NCBI GenBank assembly: GCA_945890885.1
Contig: CAMDDF010000007.1
Location: forward strand, 1 to 40,579
Direction: 5' to 3'
DNA from: Candidatus Kuenenia stuttgartensis
GTDB taxonomy: Bacteria; Planctomycetota; Phycisphaerae; Sedimentisphaerales; CAMDDF01
DNA length: 40,579 nucleotides
The notes under the pieces were generated by a model. That model was not told the origin of the DNA, did not search any database, and worked only from the letters and a program-made list of their open reading frames with translations. Each line of letters starts with the position of its first letter. Positions within the stretch are counted from its first letter, which is position 1. The position numbers and the translations under genes are program-made. Positions 1 through 7,391 of the stretch are shown in pieces.

Positions 1-623
1 GCACGCTGAGGCACCGTTAATGTTTTTACACCATCACCGAAATATTCCACTACACAGCCGACGTTGCCCTTAGTCGAAAGTATGCTCAAAAGTTTTAATA
101 TGATATCTTTGCTGGCGACCCATTTGTTGAGCTTGCCGGTAAGTTTTACACCTATGACTTTCGGTGCGGTAAGGTAGAATGCTCCGCCACCCATTGCTAC
201 GGATACATCCATTCCGCCAGCGCCGATGGCTAACATTCCAATGCCGCCGCCGGTTGGTGTGTGCGAGTCGGAACCTAATAATGTTGCACCAGGCCTGCCG
301 AAGCGTTCCAGATGCACCTGATGGCAGATTCCGTTACCGGGACGCGAGAAATATGCGCCGCATTTTGCAGCTACCGTTTGCAGGTATAAATGGTCATTGT
401 GATTTTCCGGGCCGAACTGACTCATATTGTGGTCAACATAGCTGACGGAAACTTCGGTTTTGACTCGGCTGACACCCATTGATTCAAAGAGCAAAAATGC
501 AGTTGTGCCTGTTGCGTCCTGCGTGAGGGTCTGGTCTATGCGGATGCCGATGGGCTGACCCTGCTTTAATTGGCCCTCGACAAGATGCGATTCGAGGATT
601 TTGTATGTTAGTGTTTTTGACAT
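1..623 (-). CDS. acn: Aconitate hydratase, N-terminal part (cut by window edge)
   Basis: Aconitase interconverts citrate and isocitrate through cis-aconitate in the TCA cycle, using a [4Fe-4S] cluster. The minus-strand translation (about 207 residues, running off the left edge) begins MSKTLTYKILESHL and contains the family blocks IDQTLTQDATGT (about residues 29-40), YVDHNMSQ and GSDSHTPTGGGIGMLAIGAGG-type sequence (starting near residue 118). These are typical of the aconitase/3-isopropylmalate dehydratase large-subunit superfamily; the length and block spacing suit aconitase better than LeuC. The cluster-binding cysteines lie beyond the window. An in-frame ATG four codons upstream (635) is also possible; neither start has a strong ribosome binding site. 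A good promoter lies just upstream (667-695), so the gene seems to be transcribed independently of the small RNA behind it. Confidence 0.9.
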   Translation of the reverse strand, partial: MSKTLTYKILESHLVEGQLKQGQPIGIRIDQTLTQDATGTTAFLLFESMGVSRVKTEVSVSYVDHNMSQFGPENHNDHLYLQTVAAKCGAYFSRPGNGICHQVHLERFGRPGATLLGSDSHTPTGGGIGMLAIGAGGMDVSVAMGGGAFYLTAPKVIGVKLTGKLNKWVASKDIILKLLSILSTKGNVGCVVEYFGDGVKTLTVPQR

Positions 624-666
624 TTTGTATTCCATTCTGTAAAAAATAAATCTTAAAGCATAAGGA

Positions 667-695
667 ACTATAGCTTATTTACGCCAAATTGTCAG
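667..695 (-). promoter_or_regulatory. Sigma70-type promoter of the aconitase gene
   Basis: On the minus strand CTGACA (695-690) and TATAGT (672-667) are separated by exactly 17 bases, each one mismatch from consensus. The predicted start near 660 gives a leader of about 25-37 bases. It begins immediately after the T-run of the upstream terminator, arguing that aconitase and the small RNA are separate transcription units. Seen by pattern only. Confidence 0.6.
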
Positions 696-696
696 C

Positions 697-731
697 AAAA
701 AAAAGGCCGCGGGCTTTTAACCTGCGGCCTT
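697..731 (-). terminator. Rho-independent terminator of the candidate small RNA
   Basis: On the minus strand AAGGCCGCAGG (731-721) pairs with CCCGCGGCCTT (713-703) around a short TTAAAAG-type loop: 11 pairs with one G-U. It is followed directly by eight T residues (704-697, partly overlapping the stem foot). This is a textbook intrinsic terminator pointing leftwards, ending a transcript that contains no gene. Confidence 0.85.
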
Positions 732-940
732 ACAACCATCCGTGAAACCCTGATCTGACATCCGTATCAGAGGATATATCATTCTGCGCAAACCGTCATC
801 CATGACGTAACACACGCGCAACGCGGGCGCAGAACTGAACCTATGTATTACTAATCGAAAAAAATCCATCCATGTGATTATACTCACCATCCTCGCGATT
901 TTACGGCTTCCCCATTACGAATCGACCGTTAAACTGCTAA
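697..940 (-). ncRNA. Candidate CsrA-sequestering (CsrB/RsmZ-like) small RNA
   Basis: No protein frame fits this minus-strand stretch, yet it is bracketed by a good promoter (945-973) and a strong terminator (697-731), predicting an RNA of about 240 bases. It carries five GGATG motifs (892-888, 871-867, 801-797, 763-759, 741-737). Four sit in apical loops of small hairpins: TCGC/GTGA (898-884), AATC/GATT (879-863), CGTCA/TGACG (807-794) and TCTGA/TCAGA (771-754). An eight-pair stem, TTCTGCGC (834-827) with GCGCAGAA (789-782), encloses the third. GGA in hairpin loops with context A-N-GGAUG is the known CsrA/RsmA recognition pattern, and decoy RNAs of the CsrB/RsmZ type carry many copies. CsrA is known in planctomycetes but none lies in this window. 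The assignment as a Csr decoy is inference; the existence of a structured RNA is better supported. Confidence 0.6.
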
Positions 941-944
941 CGGA

Positions 945-1005
945 ATTCTAATGAACTATTGGTACGCGGGCAAGCATAAACTTTTCGATTTTTTAATTTT
1001 TTTTA
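945..1005 (-). promoter_or_regulatory. Promoter with A-tract UP element for the small RNA
   Basis: Minus strand TTGCCC (973-968) and TAGAAT (950-945) are 17 bases apart. Upstream, between about 975 and 1005, lie phased A-runs like an UP element, typical of strongly expressed stable RNAs. The start should fall at about 938-942. Confidence 0.55.
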
Positions 1006-1070
1006 ATAACCCGCTGTATGATATTAAAATTCAACGATTTAGCCATTTGAAAAATTTTGCACAAAAACAA

Positions 1071-1104
1071 TTTAACAGCCTTGAAATACTATTTACCTGT
1101 TAAA
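1071..1104 (-). terminator. Possible weak terminator after miaA
   Basis: On the minus strand TTTAACAG (1104-1097) can pair with CTGTTAAA (1078-1071) across an 18-base loop, followed by TTGTTTTT. The stem is AT-rich, so it may be weak. Confidence 0.35.
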
Positions 1105-1114
1105 TGTACGTCGT

Positions 1115-2032
1115 TTAGAACAAATATAAAATTTTTCCAAGCATCGACGGAGCAGTATCATCTTCATCAACGTCAAACCAATGGACGTTTTCGAACCGTT
1201 TAAACCACGTTCTTTGGGCTTTTGCAAGCTTACGCGTATTTATTTTTATTTTCTCTATCGCATCAGCGAGTGAAATATTTCCCTTCAGATGTTCAATTAT
1301 TTCCGCATAACCTATTGCGCATGCGGCCTGTGGGCTCAACGGCTTATCTTCAGCAAGCAAAGATTTCACCTCGTCAACAAGCCCATCAACAATCATTTTT
1401 TTTACCCGCGCATTGATGCGTCTGCTTTCGGCTTCTTTTTCACGGCGCAAACCTATTATTAGCCAGTCATCCGGAAAGGGATTATCAAAATGATTTTGAA
1501 AACTCGAAATCGGCTTGCCTGTGAGTTCATAAACTTCCAGAGCGCGAATAATGCGTTTTTCGTCGTTGACGTGAATCCTTTCCGCTGCGGCTGGGTCGAT
1601 ATATGTCAATTGTTTATGCAGAGTTGCAAGTCCGTCAGCTGCGATACGTTTTTGGAGTGTTTCACGGATAGCGACATCTGTGCCGGGGCCATCAAAAATG
1701 CCGTGGAGCAATGCCTTTATATACATCGCGGTGCCGCCTTCAGCCAGTACAGGTTTGCCAAGCGACTGCATAAGGCTGATTTTTTCATTGGCACCAGTTA
1801 AAAACTGGTCAACGCTAAACGACTGGCTCGGTTCAACAATATCTATCAGGTGATATTTAACCTGGCTTTGCCGCTCTTTAGAAGGCTTTGCGGTACCGAT
1901 ATCCATTCTGCGATAAACCTTCATAGAATCTATGCTTATGATGTCTGTGCCAAGTTTTTTGGCAAGTTCAAAAGATAAACCACTCTTACCTGAGGCGGTA
2001 ACTCCGATTATAAGTATTTTCTTGTCAGCCAT
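1115..2032 (-). CDS. miaA: tRNA dimethylallyltransferase
   Basis: MiaA transfers a dimethylallyl group to A37 of tRNAs that read codons starting with U, the first step towards ms2i6A. The 305-residue product has the usual length. It shows the N-terminal P-loop GVTASGKSG (residues 10-18), the block IISIDSMKVYRRMDIGTAKP (30-49) with the conserved DS and GTAKP elements, HLIDIV, and the C-terminal TRKLAKAQRTWFK motif. The P-loop has Val where Pro is usual. The gene is divergent from ispA, whose pathway makes the allylic diphosphate donor. The ATG at 2032 has only an A/T-rich upstream region and no clear Shine-Dalgarno. Confidence 0.97.
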   Translation of the reverse strand: MADKKILIIGVTASGKSGLSFELAKKLGTDIISIDSMKVYRRMDIGTAKPSKERQSQVKYHLIDIVEPSQSFSVDQFLTGANEKISLMQSLGKPVLAEGGTAMYIKALLHGIFDGPGTDVAIRETLQKRIAADGLATLHKQLTYIDPAAAERIHVNDEKRIIRALEVYELTGKPISSFQNHFDNPFPDDWLIIGLRREKEAESRRINARVKKMIVDGLVDEVKSLLAEDKPLSPQAACAIGYAEIIEHLKGNISLADAIEKIKINTRKLAKAQRTWFKRFENVHWFDVDEDDTAPSMLGKILYLF

Positions 2033-2106
2033 TTAAAATGAGATAAAATATTAAAAGTTAAAAAGCAAAATTACGTACCAAAAATCAAAGTGCAGTTAGT
2101 CTAAAT

Positions 2107-2118
2107 TGCTGGTATAAT
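2107..2118 (+). promoter_or_regulatory. Extended -10 promoter of the ispA operon
   Basis: A perfect TATAAT (2113-2118) is preceded by TGG, giving an extended -10 element; no good -35 is visible at 17 bases. The predicted start near 2125 leaves a short leader with AGGAAG ahead of the ispA ATG. Confidence 0.55.
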
Positions 2119-2150
2119 GAGGATTTTAATTATCAGGAAGCAATAAGTAA

Positions 2151-3041
2151 ATGAGCAAATCGGAAAATATCGATTTTAAGACTCGGCTAAGCCAGACAGC
2201 GGCCAAAGTAGAGAAAATTCTCGAAACTCTACTGAAAAACACCGATATTCAGCCGAGAATCCTTGAAGCTATGCAATATTCGCTGCTCGACGGTGGAAAA
2301 CGGCTTCGCGGATGCATCACGATGTGGAGCTGTGAAATCATTAACGGTCAGGTCAACGAAAACGCTAAACTGGCGGCGGCAGCAGTGGAAATGGTGCATT
2401 GCTATTCACTGATACATGATGATTTGCCTGCGATGGACAATGACGACTTTAGGCGAGGTAAACCCAGCAGCCATAAGGCTTTCGATGAAGCGACAGCTAT
2501 TCTTGCAGGCGATGGGCTGTTGACGTATGCGTTTGAAATTTTAGGCAGAGCAAAACCGGAAAAAGTCGCTGTTAATATGATACAAACCCTCGCCCAGGCA
2601 GCTGGGCCAGCGGGCATGATAGCGGGGCAAATGGCTGATGTTGAGGCTGAAAATGCGGTTCCTGCCATTGATAAGCTGGAATATATACATACCAATAAAA
2701 CCGCTAAAATGTTTGCCGCCTCTGCGGTTATGGGTGCTTTGGCTGCAGGGGCAGAAGACAAGCAGATAGAAAATTTCCGGCAGTTCGGGTTAAAATTGGG
2801 TCTTTGCTTCCAGATTGCCGATGATATACTTGATGTGGAATCAACCTGTCAGGAACTCGGAAAAACGGCAGGCAAAGACGCTGCACAGGGTAAAATGACA
2901 TACCCGGCCTTGATGGGTATTGAAAAGGCACGGCAGATAAAGGAAAAACTCACTGCGGAAGCGGCAGAGTCGCTGAAATGTTTCGATAACGCCGATATTC
3001 TTGTTCAGCTTGTGGAATATCTGTTAAAAAGAAAGATGTAA
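2151..3041 (+). CDS. ispA: Polyprenyl (farnesyl/geranylgeranyl) diphosphate synthase
   Basis: A short-chain trans-prenyltransferase that condenses isopentenyl diphosphate with allylic diphosphates. The 296-residue protein shows both aspartate-rich motifs: the first, DDLPAMDND (from residue about 90), and the second, DDILD (about 225). It also has the GGKRLRG block near residue 48 that binds isopentenyl diphosphate. The two-residue insertion in the first motif (DDxxxxD) is typical of bacterial FPP and type II GGPP synthases, so chain length cannot be fixed from sequence. AGGAAG precedes the ATG. Its TAA overlaps the dxs ATG by one base (TAATG), implying translational coupling with the enzyme that begins the MEP pathway. 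Confidence 0.94.
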   Translation: MSKSENIDFKTRLSQTAAKVEKILETLLKNTDIQPRILEAMQYSLLDGGKRLRGCITMWSCEIINGQVNENAKLAAAAVEMVHCYSLIHDDLPAMDNDDFRRGKPSSHKAFDEATAILAGDGLLTYAFEILGRAKPEKVAVNMIQTLAQAAGPAGMIAGQMADVEAENAVPAIDKLEYIHTNKTAKMFAASAVMGALAAGAEDKQIENFRQFGLKLGLCFQIADDILDVESTCQELGKTAGKDAAQGKMTYPALMGIEKARQIKEKLTAEAAESLKCFDNADILVQLVEYLLKRKM

Positions 3042-4924
3042 TGGCTAAATTGCTTGATAAGATAGACAGCCCAAAGGATTTACAACAGCTTTCGATAGCT
3101 GAACTGAAAGAACTGACACAGGAAATTCGTGAATACATCATCGAATGCGTCAGCAAAACCGGCGGACATCTGGCAAGCAATCTCGGCTTAGTCGAAGCAA
3201 CGGTGGCAATGCATTATGTGTTCGATTTCAAGGCGGATAAGCTGCTGTTCGATGTAGGCCATCAGTGCTATACGCACAAAATCCTCACCGGCAGAAAAGA
3301 TCTGATGAAGAAACTCCGCACCGAAGGCGGCATAACAGGATTTCCAAACCCCGATGAAAGTCCGTATGACCAATTTTCTGTTGGCCACGCAGGTACAGCT
3401 ATTTCAACGGCACTGGGTATGGCGATGGGGTCGCAATTACAGAAAAAAGATGACAAAATTGTCGCTATCGTCGGGGACGCAAGCATCGTTAACGGCTTAT
3501 CGTTTGAGGCGCTAAACAACATCGGGCTGGTGAAACGCCAGATGCTTATCGTGCTTAATGACAACTCAATGGCGATAGATGTTACACAGGGCGCGATGGC
3601 AAAATATTTTTCGAAAATTCGCTTGAGCCATACTTATGAAGATCTGCGGAAGACGACCAATGCAATTTTGGAACACGTTCCGCTTATCGGGAAAAAAGTC
3701 GAAGGCGCTATCGAAAGATTCAAGAAAACTTTGCGCATGGCGTTTTCGGCAAGTCAGCTTTTCGAAAGTCTCAATATCGCGTATTTCGGCCCTGTCGATG
3801 GGCACGATGTCGGGGCACTTGTTGAGCTTTTCACTACGATAAAAGAGCTTGACCGCCCAGTGATACTGCATATCTATACAAAAAAAGGCAAAGGTTTTGA
3901 TCCGGCTGACCTTGACCCAAAAAAATATCACTCGACCGGACCTTTTGAAATCAACGGCGAAGCAGTCAACGGCCTCGTTGGCAAAGAAACTTTTACTGAT
4001 GTTTTCTCTGATGCACTGCTGGAAGCCGGCAAAAAAGATGAAAAAGTCGTGGCAATTACTGCTGCGATGCCCGATGGCACAGGAGTAGTAAAATTCCGTG
4101 AGAAATTTCCGAACCGTTGTTTTGATATAGGAATCGCTGAAAGCGTCGCTGTGGATATTGCCGCTGGAATGGCTAAACAGGGCTTAAAACCTGCGGTTTG
4201 CATATATTCGACATTTTTGCAGCGCTCTTACGACCAGATATTCCAGGAAGTTTGCCTGCAAAATCTGCCGGTGATATTCTGCATCGACAGGGCTGGATTT
4301 GTAGGCTCCGACGGCCCAACGCATCACGGCACACTTGATATTTCTTTCCTGCGTTCACTGCCGAATATGACACTTCTTTCGCCAGCCAACGAGTCAGAGG
4401 TTTACGCTGCGATGGATTTTGCCATAGCACACAACGGCCCATCGGCGATACGTTACCCCAAAGATGCTATATGGAAAACCGCTGAAAGCCCGGAAATTTT
4501 ACGCAGCCCATTTGAACTGGGCAAAAGCGTCTCGATTGCCGATAATAACAGTGATATAACTATTTTAGCTTACGGCAGTGTCCTGAAGCAGGCTTTTGAC
4601 GCTGCTGAAATCTTAAAGCAGCAAAATATTAAAATTGATATTATAAACGCACGGTTTGCAAAGCCCCTTGATGAAAAAATATTCGCCGCTGTAAAGGCAG
4701 GAAAACATATTATAACAGTCGAGGACAACAGCTTAATCGGCGGTTTCGGCTCAGGGTTGCTGGAAGAATGCAATCGACAAAAAATATCCACGGGCAAGAT
4801 TATCTGCCTTGGCGGGCCCGACAGATTCGTAGATGTTGCATCAAGAGGCGTTCAGCTTGAAGAAACGGGTATCGGAAAAAACAGTATTGCTGATTGCGTA
4901 AAGAAAATTTTAAATCGTTCATAG
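3041..4924 (+). CDS. dxs: 1-deoxy-D-xylulose-5-phosphate synthase
   Basis: DXS is the thiamine-diphosphate enzyme that joins pyruvate and glyceraldehyde-3-phosphate, committing carbon to the MEP isoprenoid pathway. The 627-residue length is typical. Visible blocks are SKTGGHLASNLGLVE (about 38-52), GHQCYTHKILTGR, the cofactor region VGDASIVNGLSFEALNN ending in LNDNSMAID, and transketolase central and C-terminal domains with DRAGFVGSDGPTHHG. One oddity is that the usual GDG triplet of the cofactor motif reads GDA here; the metal-binding Asp and the downstream NDN are kept, so activity is still expected. It starts one base into the ispA stop and lies 13 bases before nadK, in one operon. Confidence 0.97.
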   Translation: MAKLLDKIDSPKDLQQLSIAELKELTQEIREYIIECVSKTGGHLASNLGLVEATVAMHYVFDFKADKLLFDVGHQCYTHKILTGRKDLMKKLRTEGGITGFPNPDESPYDQFSVGHAGTAISTALGMAMGSQLQKKDDKIVAIVGDASIVNGLSFEALNNIGLVKRQMLIVLNDNSMAIDVTQGAMAKYFSKIRLSHTYEDLRKTTNAILEHVPLIGKKVEGAIERFKKTLRMAFSASQLFESLNIAYFGPVDGHDVGALVELFTTIKELDRPVILHIYTKKGKGFDPADLDPKKYHSTGPFEINGEAVNGLVGKETFTDVFSDALLEAGKKDEKVVAITAAMPDGTGVVKFREKFPNRCFDIGIAESVAVDIAAGMAKQGLKPAVCIYSTFLQRSYDQIFQEVCLQNLPVIFCIDRAGFVGSDGPTHHGTLDISFLRSLPNMTLLSPANESEVYAAMDFAIAHNGPSAIRYPKDAIWKTAESPEILRSPFELGKSVSIADNNSDITILAYGSVLKQAFDAAEILKQQNIKIDIINARFAKPLDEKIFAAVKAGKHIITVEDNSLIGGFGSGLLEECNRQKISTGKIICLGGPDRFVDVASRGVQLEETGIGKNSIADCVKKILNRS

Positions 4925-4937
4925 CTGGAAAATCAAA

Positions 4938-5801
4938 ATGGCAGGAAAAAAAACAAAGCCTAAAATTGTTATCTTCGGCGACCCCGAAAGAAAACAGGCG
5001 GTAAAAGCTGTCAAAAGATTCCTCAAATTCGCAGAGGGCAAAGCCGAAATTATGGGCAATTTCTGCAACGAGGGAACCTGCGTAAACATTTTGGGTCAGG
5101 CTGATTTTGCAATCGCTTTCGGCGGAGACGGCACAATTCTGGCAGCGGCAAGAGATTTAAGCAAAGCATCCGTGCCGGTTGTCGGCGTAAATGTCGGCAA
5201 GTTAGGATTTTTGGCTGAGTTCAAGGAAGATGAGCTTGAAGAGCTTTTCGGACAAATCGTTGAAGATGAAAGTCTCATTGAAAAAAGGATGATACTTGAC
5301 TGCGTTATTGAAAACAACGGAAAAAAAGTTTTCCATTCAATCGCGATAAACGAAGTTGCGGTAAACTCAGGGCCGCCTTATAAGATGATAGACCTGCACA
5401 TAAAGGCAGATGAAAAGACTCTGGCAAATTGCATAAGCGATGGACTGATTGTAAGCACGCCGACCGGCTCAACCGCATATAATCTTTCCGCTGGCGGGCC
5501 CATACTGGCATCAAATTTATCCGCAATTGTTATTACTCCGATATGTCCTCATTCACTGAGCTTCAGGCCAATCGTTATGAGTTCGCAAAAAAAAGTCAGC
5601 ATTGAACCGCGAAGAGTTAATGCCGGCACGACAATTACTCTTGACGGCCAGCTTTCGCATAATCTGACCTGTCAGGACAGCGTAATAGTACAAAAACACA
5701 ACGATGTGTTCAGAGTTATAAACAACCCCAGAAGAACACAATGGGACACTCTTGCGTCAAAGTTGAACTGGGCCGGCATTCCAAAGTATAGTAATGTGTA
5801 G
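4938..5801 (+). CDS. nadK: NAD kinase
   Basis: Phosphorylates NAD to NADP with ATP or polyphosphate. The 287-residue protein has the diagnostic FGGDGTIL motif (residues 61-68), VGVNVGKLGFLAEF (about 82-95), the NE pair (138-139) and the glycine-rich DGLIVSTPTGSTAYNLSAGG block (about 168-187). It follows dxs by 13 bases and is presumably cotranscribed. NADPH is needed by DXR and other MEP-pathway steps, so the position next to isoprenoid genes is sensible but may be incidental. Confidence 0.96.
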   Translation: MAGKKTKPKIVIFGDPERKQAVKAVKRFLKFAEGKAEIMGNFCNEGTCVNILGQADFAIAFGGDGTILAAARDLSKASVPVVGVNVGKLGFLAEFKEDELEELFGQIVEDESLIEKRMILDCVIENNGKKVFHSIAINEVAVNSGPPYKMIDLHIKADEKTLANCISDGLIVSTPTGSTAYNLSAGGPILASNLSAIVITPICPHSLSFRPIVMSSQKKVSIEPRRVNAGTTITLDGQLSHNLTCQDSVIVQKHNDVFRVINNPRRTQWDTLASKLNWAGIPKYSNV

Positions 5802-5824
5802 GGTTATATATAGGGATTTTAAAG

Positions 5825-7378
5825 ATGCATAAAATTGTAACAATATCTGCTTTTGCTTGTTTGATGGTACTGGTTGGTTTGACGACGGGCGATGTAAGAA
5901 ACCCTGGAGTTACGTCAAGCAGCACTTCCCGTTATCCATCGGCAAAGTCAGCAACTTCGCAGAGCCAATACGATTCAACAAATTTCCAGCTTGGCAATGA
6001 TATTGTTACAGGAAACGTCAGCGGCGGAAAACATTTCAGGGGTGTTGTGCCTTATGGCTCAGCTTATGAATTTCAGGGTGTCCAAGGCTCTTCCACTTTA
6101 AATAATTTTTACCGACGAGCAGCTTCTGTGCCTCAGGGCAACACTCAGAATTTTCAGAACCAAACGCAAAGATATTATCTTCCAAGTACCGGCGTAACGT
6201 CGGTTGAGGGGCCAGGCGGAACAAGCGGACTTAATATGCCAAGGATCGAAACAAACCCGTCTTCTTATCAGATGAATCTTGCTGAACCTGACCTCAAAAA
6301 GGTTGAGCTTCAACAATTTGGCAGAACTAATCCGAACATTGCCAATATGCGGCCGCTCGAAAGAGACCTCGGTGAAGTAAAGACCGGCCTTGAAAAATAT
6401 CTTAAGAATATTCAAACACCCGCTGAAGAAGATACTGAAACAACAGGCTTGACCGAGGCTTTACAAAACGCACAGGCTAAAACAACTTTCCTTGAGCCTC
6501 TTACCGCAAAGCCTATTACAACTATTAAGGAAAAACAGGCACCAAAAGAACCCATAACAAAATTCCAGAGCCGATTCGACAAACCATCAGAAGAAGAAAC
6601 TCCTACGCTTACAAAGGAACAGCCTAAGCAGGATATGTACAGTGCTATGCTGGAAAAAATTCAGAAGCAGTTCAGTGAAGATGTTGAAACCAAGAGGCTT
6701 GAAAGATTGCAGCTTACAGAGGATGAAAAACTTGCGGAAATGGAAAAACAGAAACAGCGACAGGAACAAATCAACAAGATTCTGAAACAGCGTGATATTA
6801 TGCGCAGTGACAGAATGGAGGAAGAGGACAAAACCGCAAAAGAGCTTCTAGAGCAAGAAGAGCAGACCCAGGATGAAGTAGAGCTTCCTGATACGATTAA
6901 GTCATTTGCCTCAGCGGGCAAGGATATGTTCAATGTGTATATGAATCAGGCTGAGCAGTTTATGAAGGACGGAATGTTCTATAAGGCAGCTGATGCGTAT
7001 GCACTTGCAAGTGCATATCAGAATATGAACCCGCTTCCTTATATGGGACGCTCGATAGCACTTTTCGCAGCTGGCGAATACATGAGCAGCTCGTATTATC
7101 TGAATATGTCATTGCGAATATTCGAGGAGCTTGCGTTGTTTAAAGTCAGCATCAAAGATTTCATCGGCAATGAAGATGTTTACAATAAGAGGCTCAGTGA
7201 GCTTGGAGAAATTCAGATTCAGTCAGGCTCGCCGGAGATGCGTTTCCTGATGGCATATATTTATTATGTTGATGGTCAGCCCGATAAAGCAAAAGACGCA
7301 ATTAATGATGCATCGGCCAAGCTGGCAGATGATGCCGCTGTGCAGATATTGAAACAAGCAATAGATAAGAATCAGTAA
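5825..7378 (+). CDS. Secreted coiled-coil and TPR-like protein, function unknown
   Basis: I do not recognise this 517-residue protein as a named family. It begins with a Sec-type signal (about residues 1-22, hydrophobic FACLMVLVGL) without a lipobox Cys. A Ser/Thr/Gln/Asn-rich, probably disordered stretch follows (about 25-190), then a Lys/Glu/Gln-rich region that looks like a long coiled coil (about 270-350, with repeated EEQ/EKQKQRQEQ patterns), and an alpha-helical C-terminal part with TPR-like repeats (about 380-510, for instance MFYKAADAYALASAYQNMNP). It is likely exported to the periplasm or envelope and may act as a scaffold. It sits 23 bases after nadK and 13 before dinG in the same direction, so probably belongs to this operon. 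Composition matches its neighbours. Confidence 0.85.
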   Translation: MHKIVTISAFACLMVLVGLTTGDVRNPGVTSSSTSRYPSAKSATSQSQYDSTNFQLGNDIVTGNVSGGKHFRGVVPYGSAYEFQGVQGSSTLNNFYRRAASVPQGNTQNFQNQTQRYYLPSTGVTSVEGPGGTSGLNMPRIETNPSSYQMNLAEPDLKKVELQQFGRTNPNIANMRPLERDLGEVKTGLEKYLKNIQTPAEEDTETTGLTEALQNAQAKTTFLEPLTAKPITTIKEKQAPKEPITKFQSRFDKPSEEETPTLTKEQPKQDMYSAMLEKIQKQFSEDVETKRLERLQLTEDEKLAEMEKQKQRQEQINKILKQRDIMRSDRMEEEDKTAKELLEQEEQTQDEVELPDTIKSFASAGKDMFNVYMNQAEQFMKDGMFYKAADAYALASAYQNMNPLPYMGRSIALFAAGEYMSSSYYLNMSLRIFEELALFKVSIKDFIGNEDVYNKRLSELGEIQIQSGSPEMRFLMAYIYYVDGQPDKAKDAINDASAKLADDAAVQILKQAIDKNQ

Positions 7379-7391
7379 GCAGACCCATAAC

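Noticed and set aside
179-445. Short plus-strand open frame at the left edge
   Set aside because: Antisense to the aconitase gene, with Arg/Cys-rich non-protein-like composition.
697-940. RNase P RNA, tmRNA, SRP RNA or 6S RNA in the leftmost gap
   Set aside because: None of the signature sequences of the first three is present, and no closing stem with a central bubble as in 6S RNA was found by eye.
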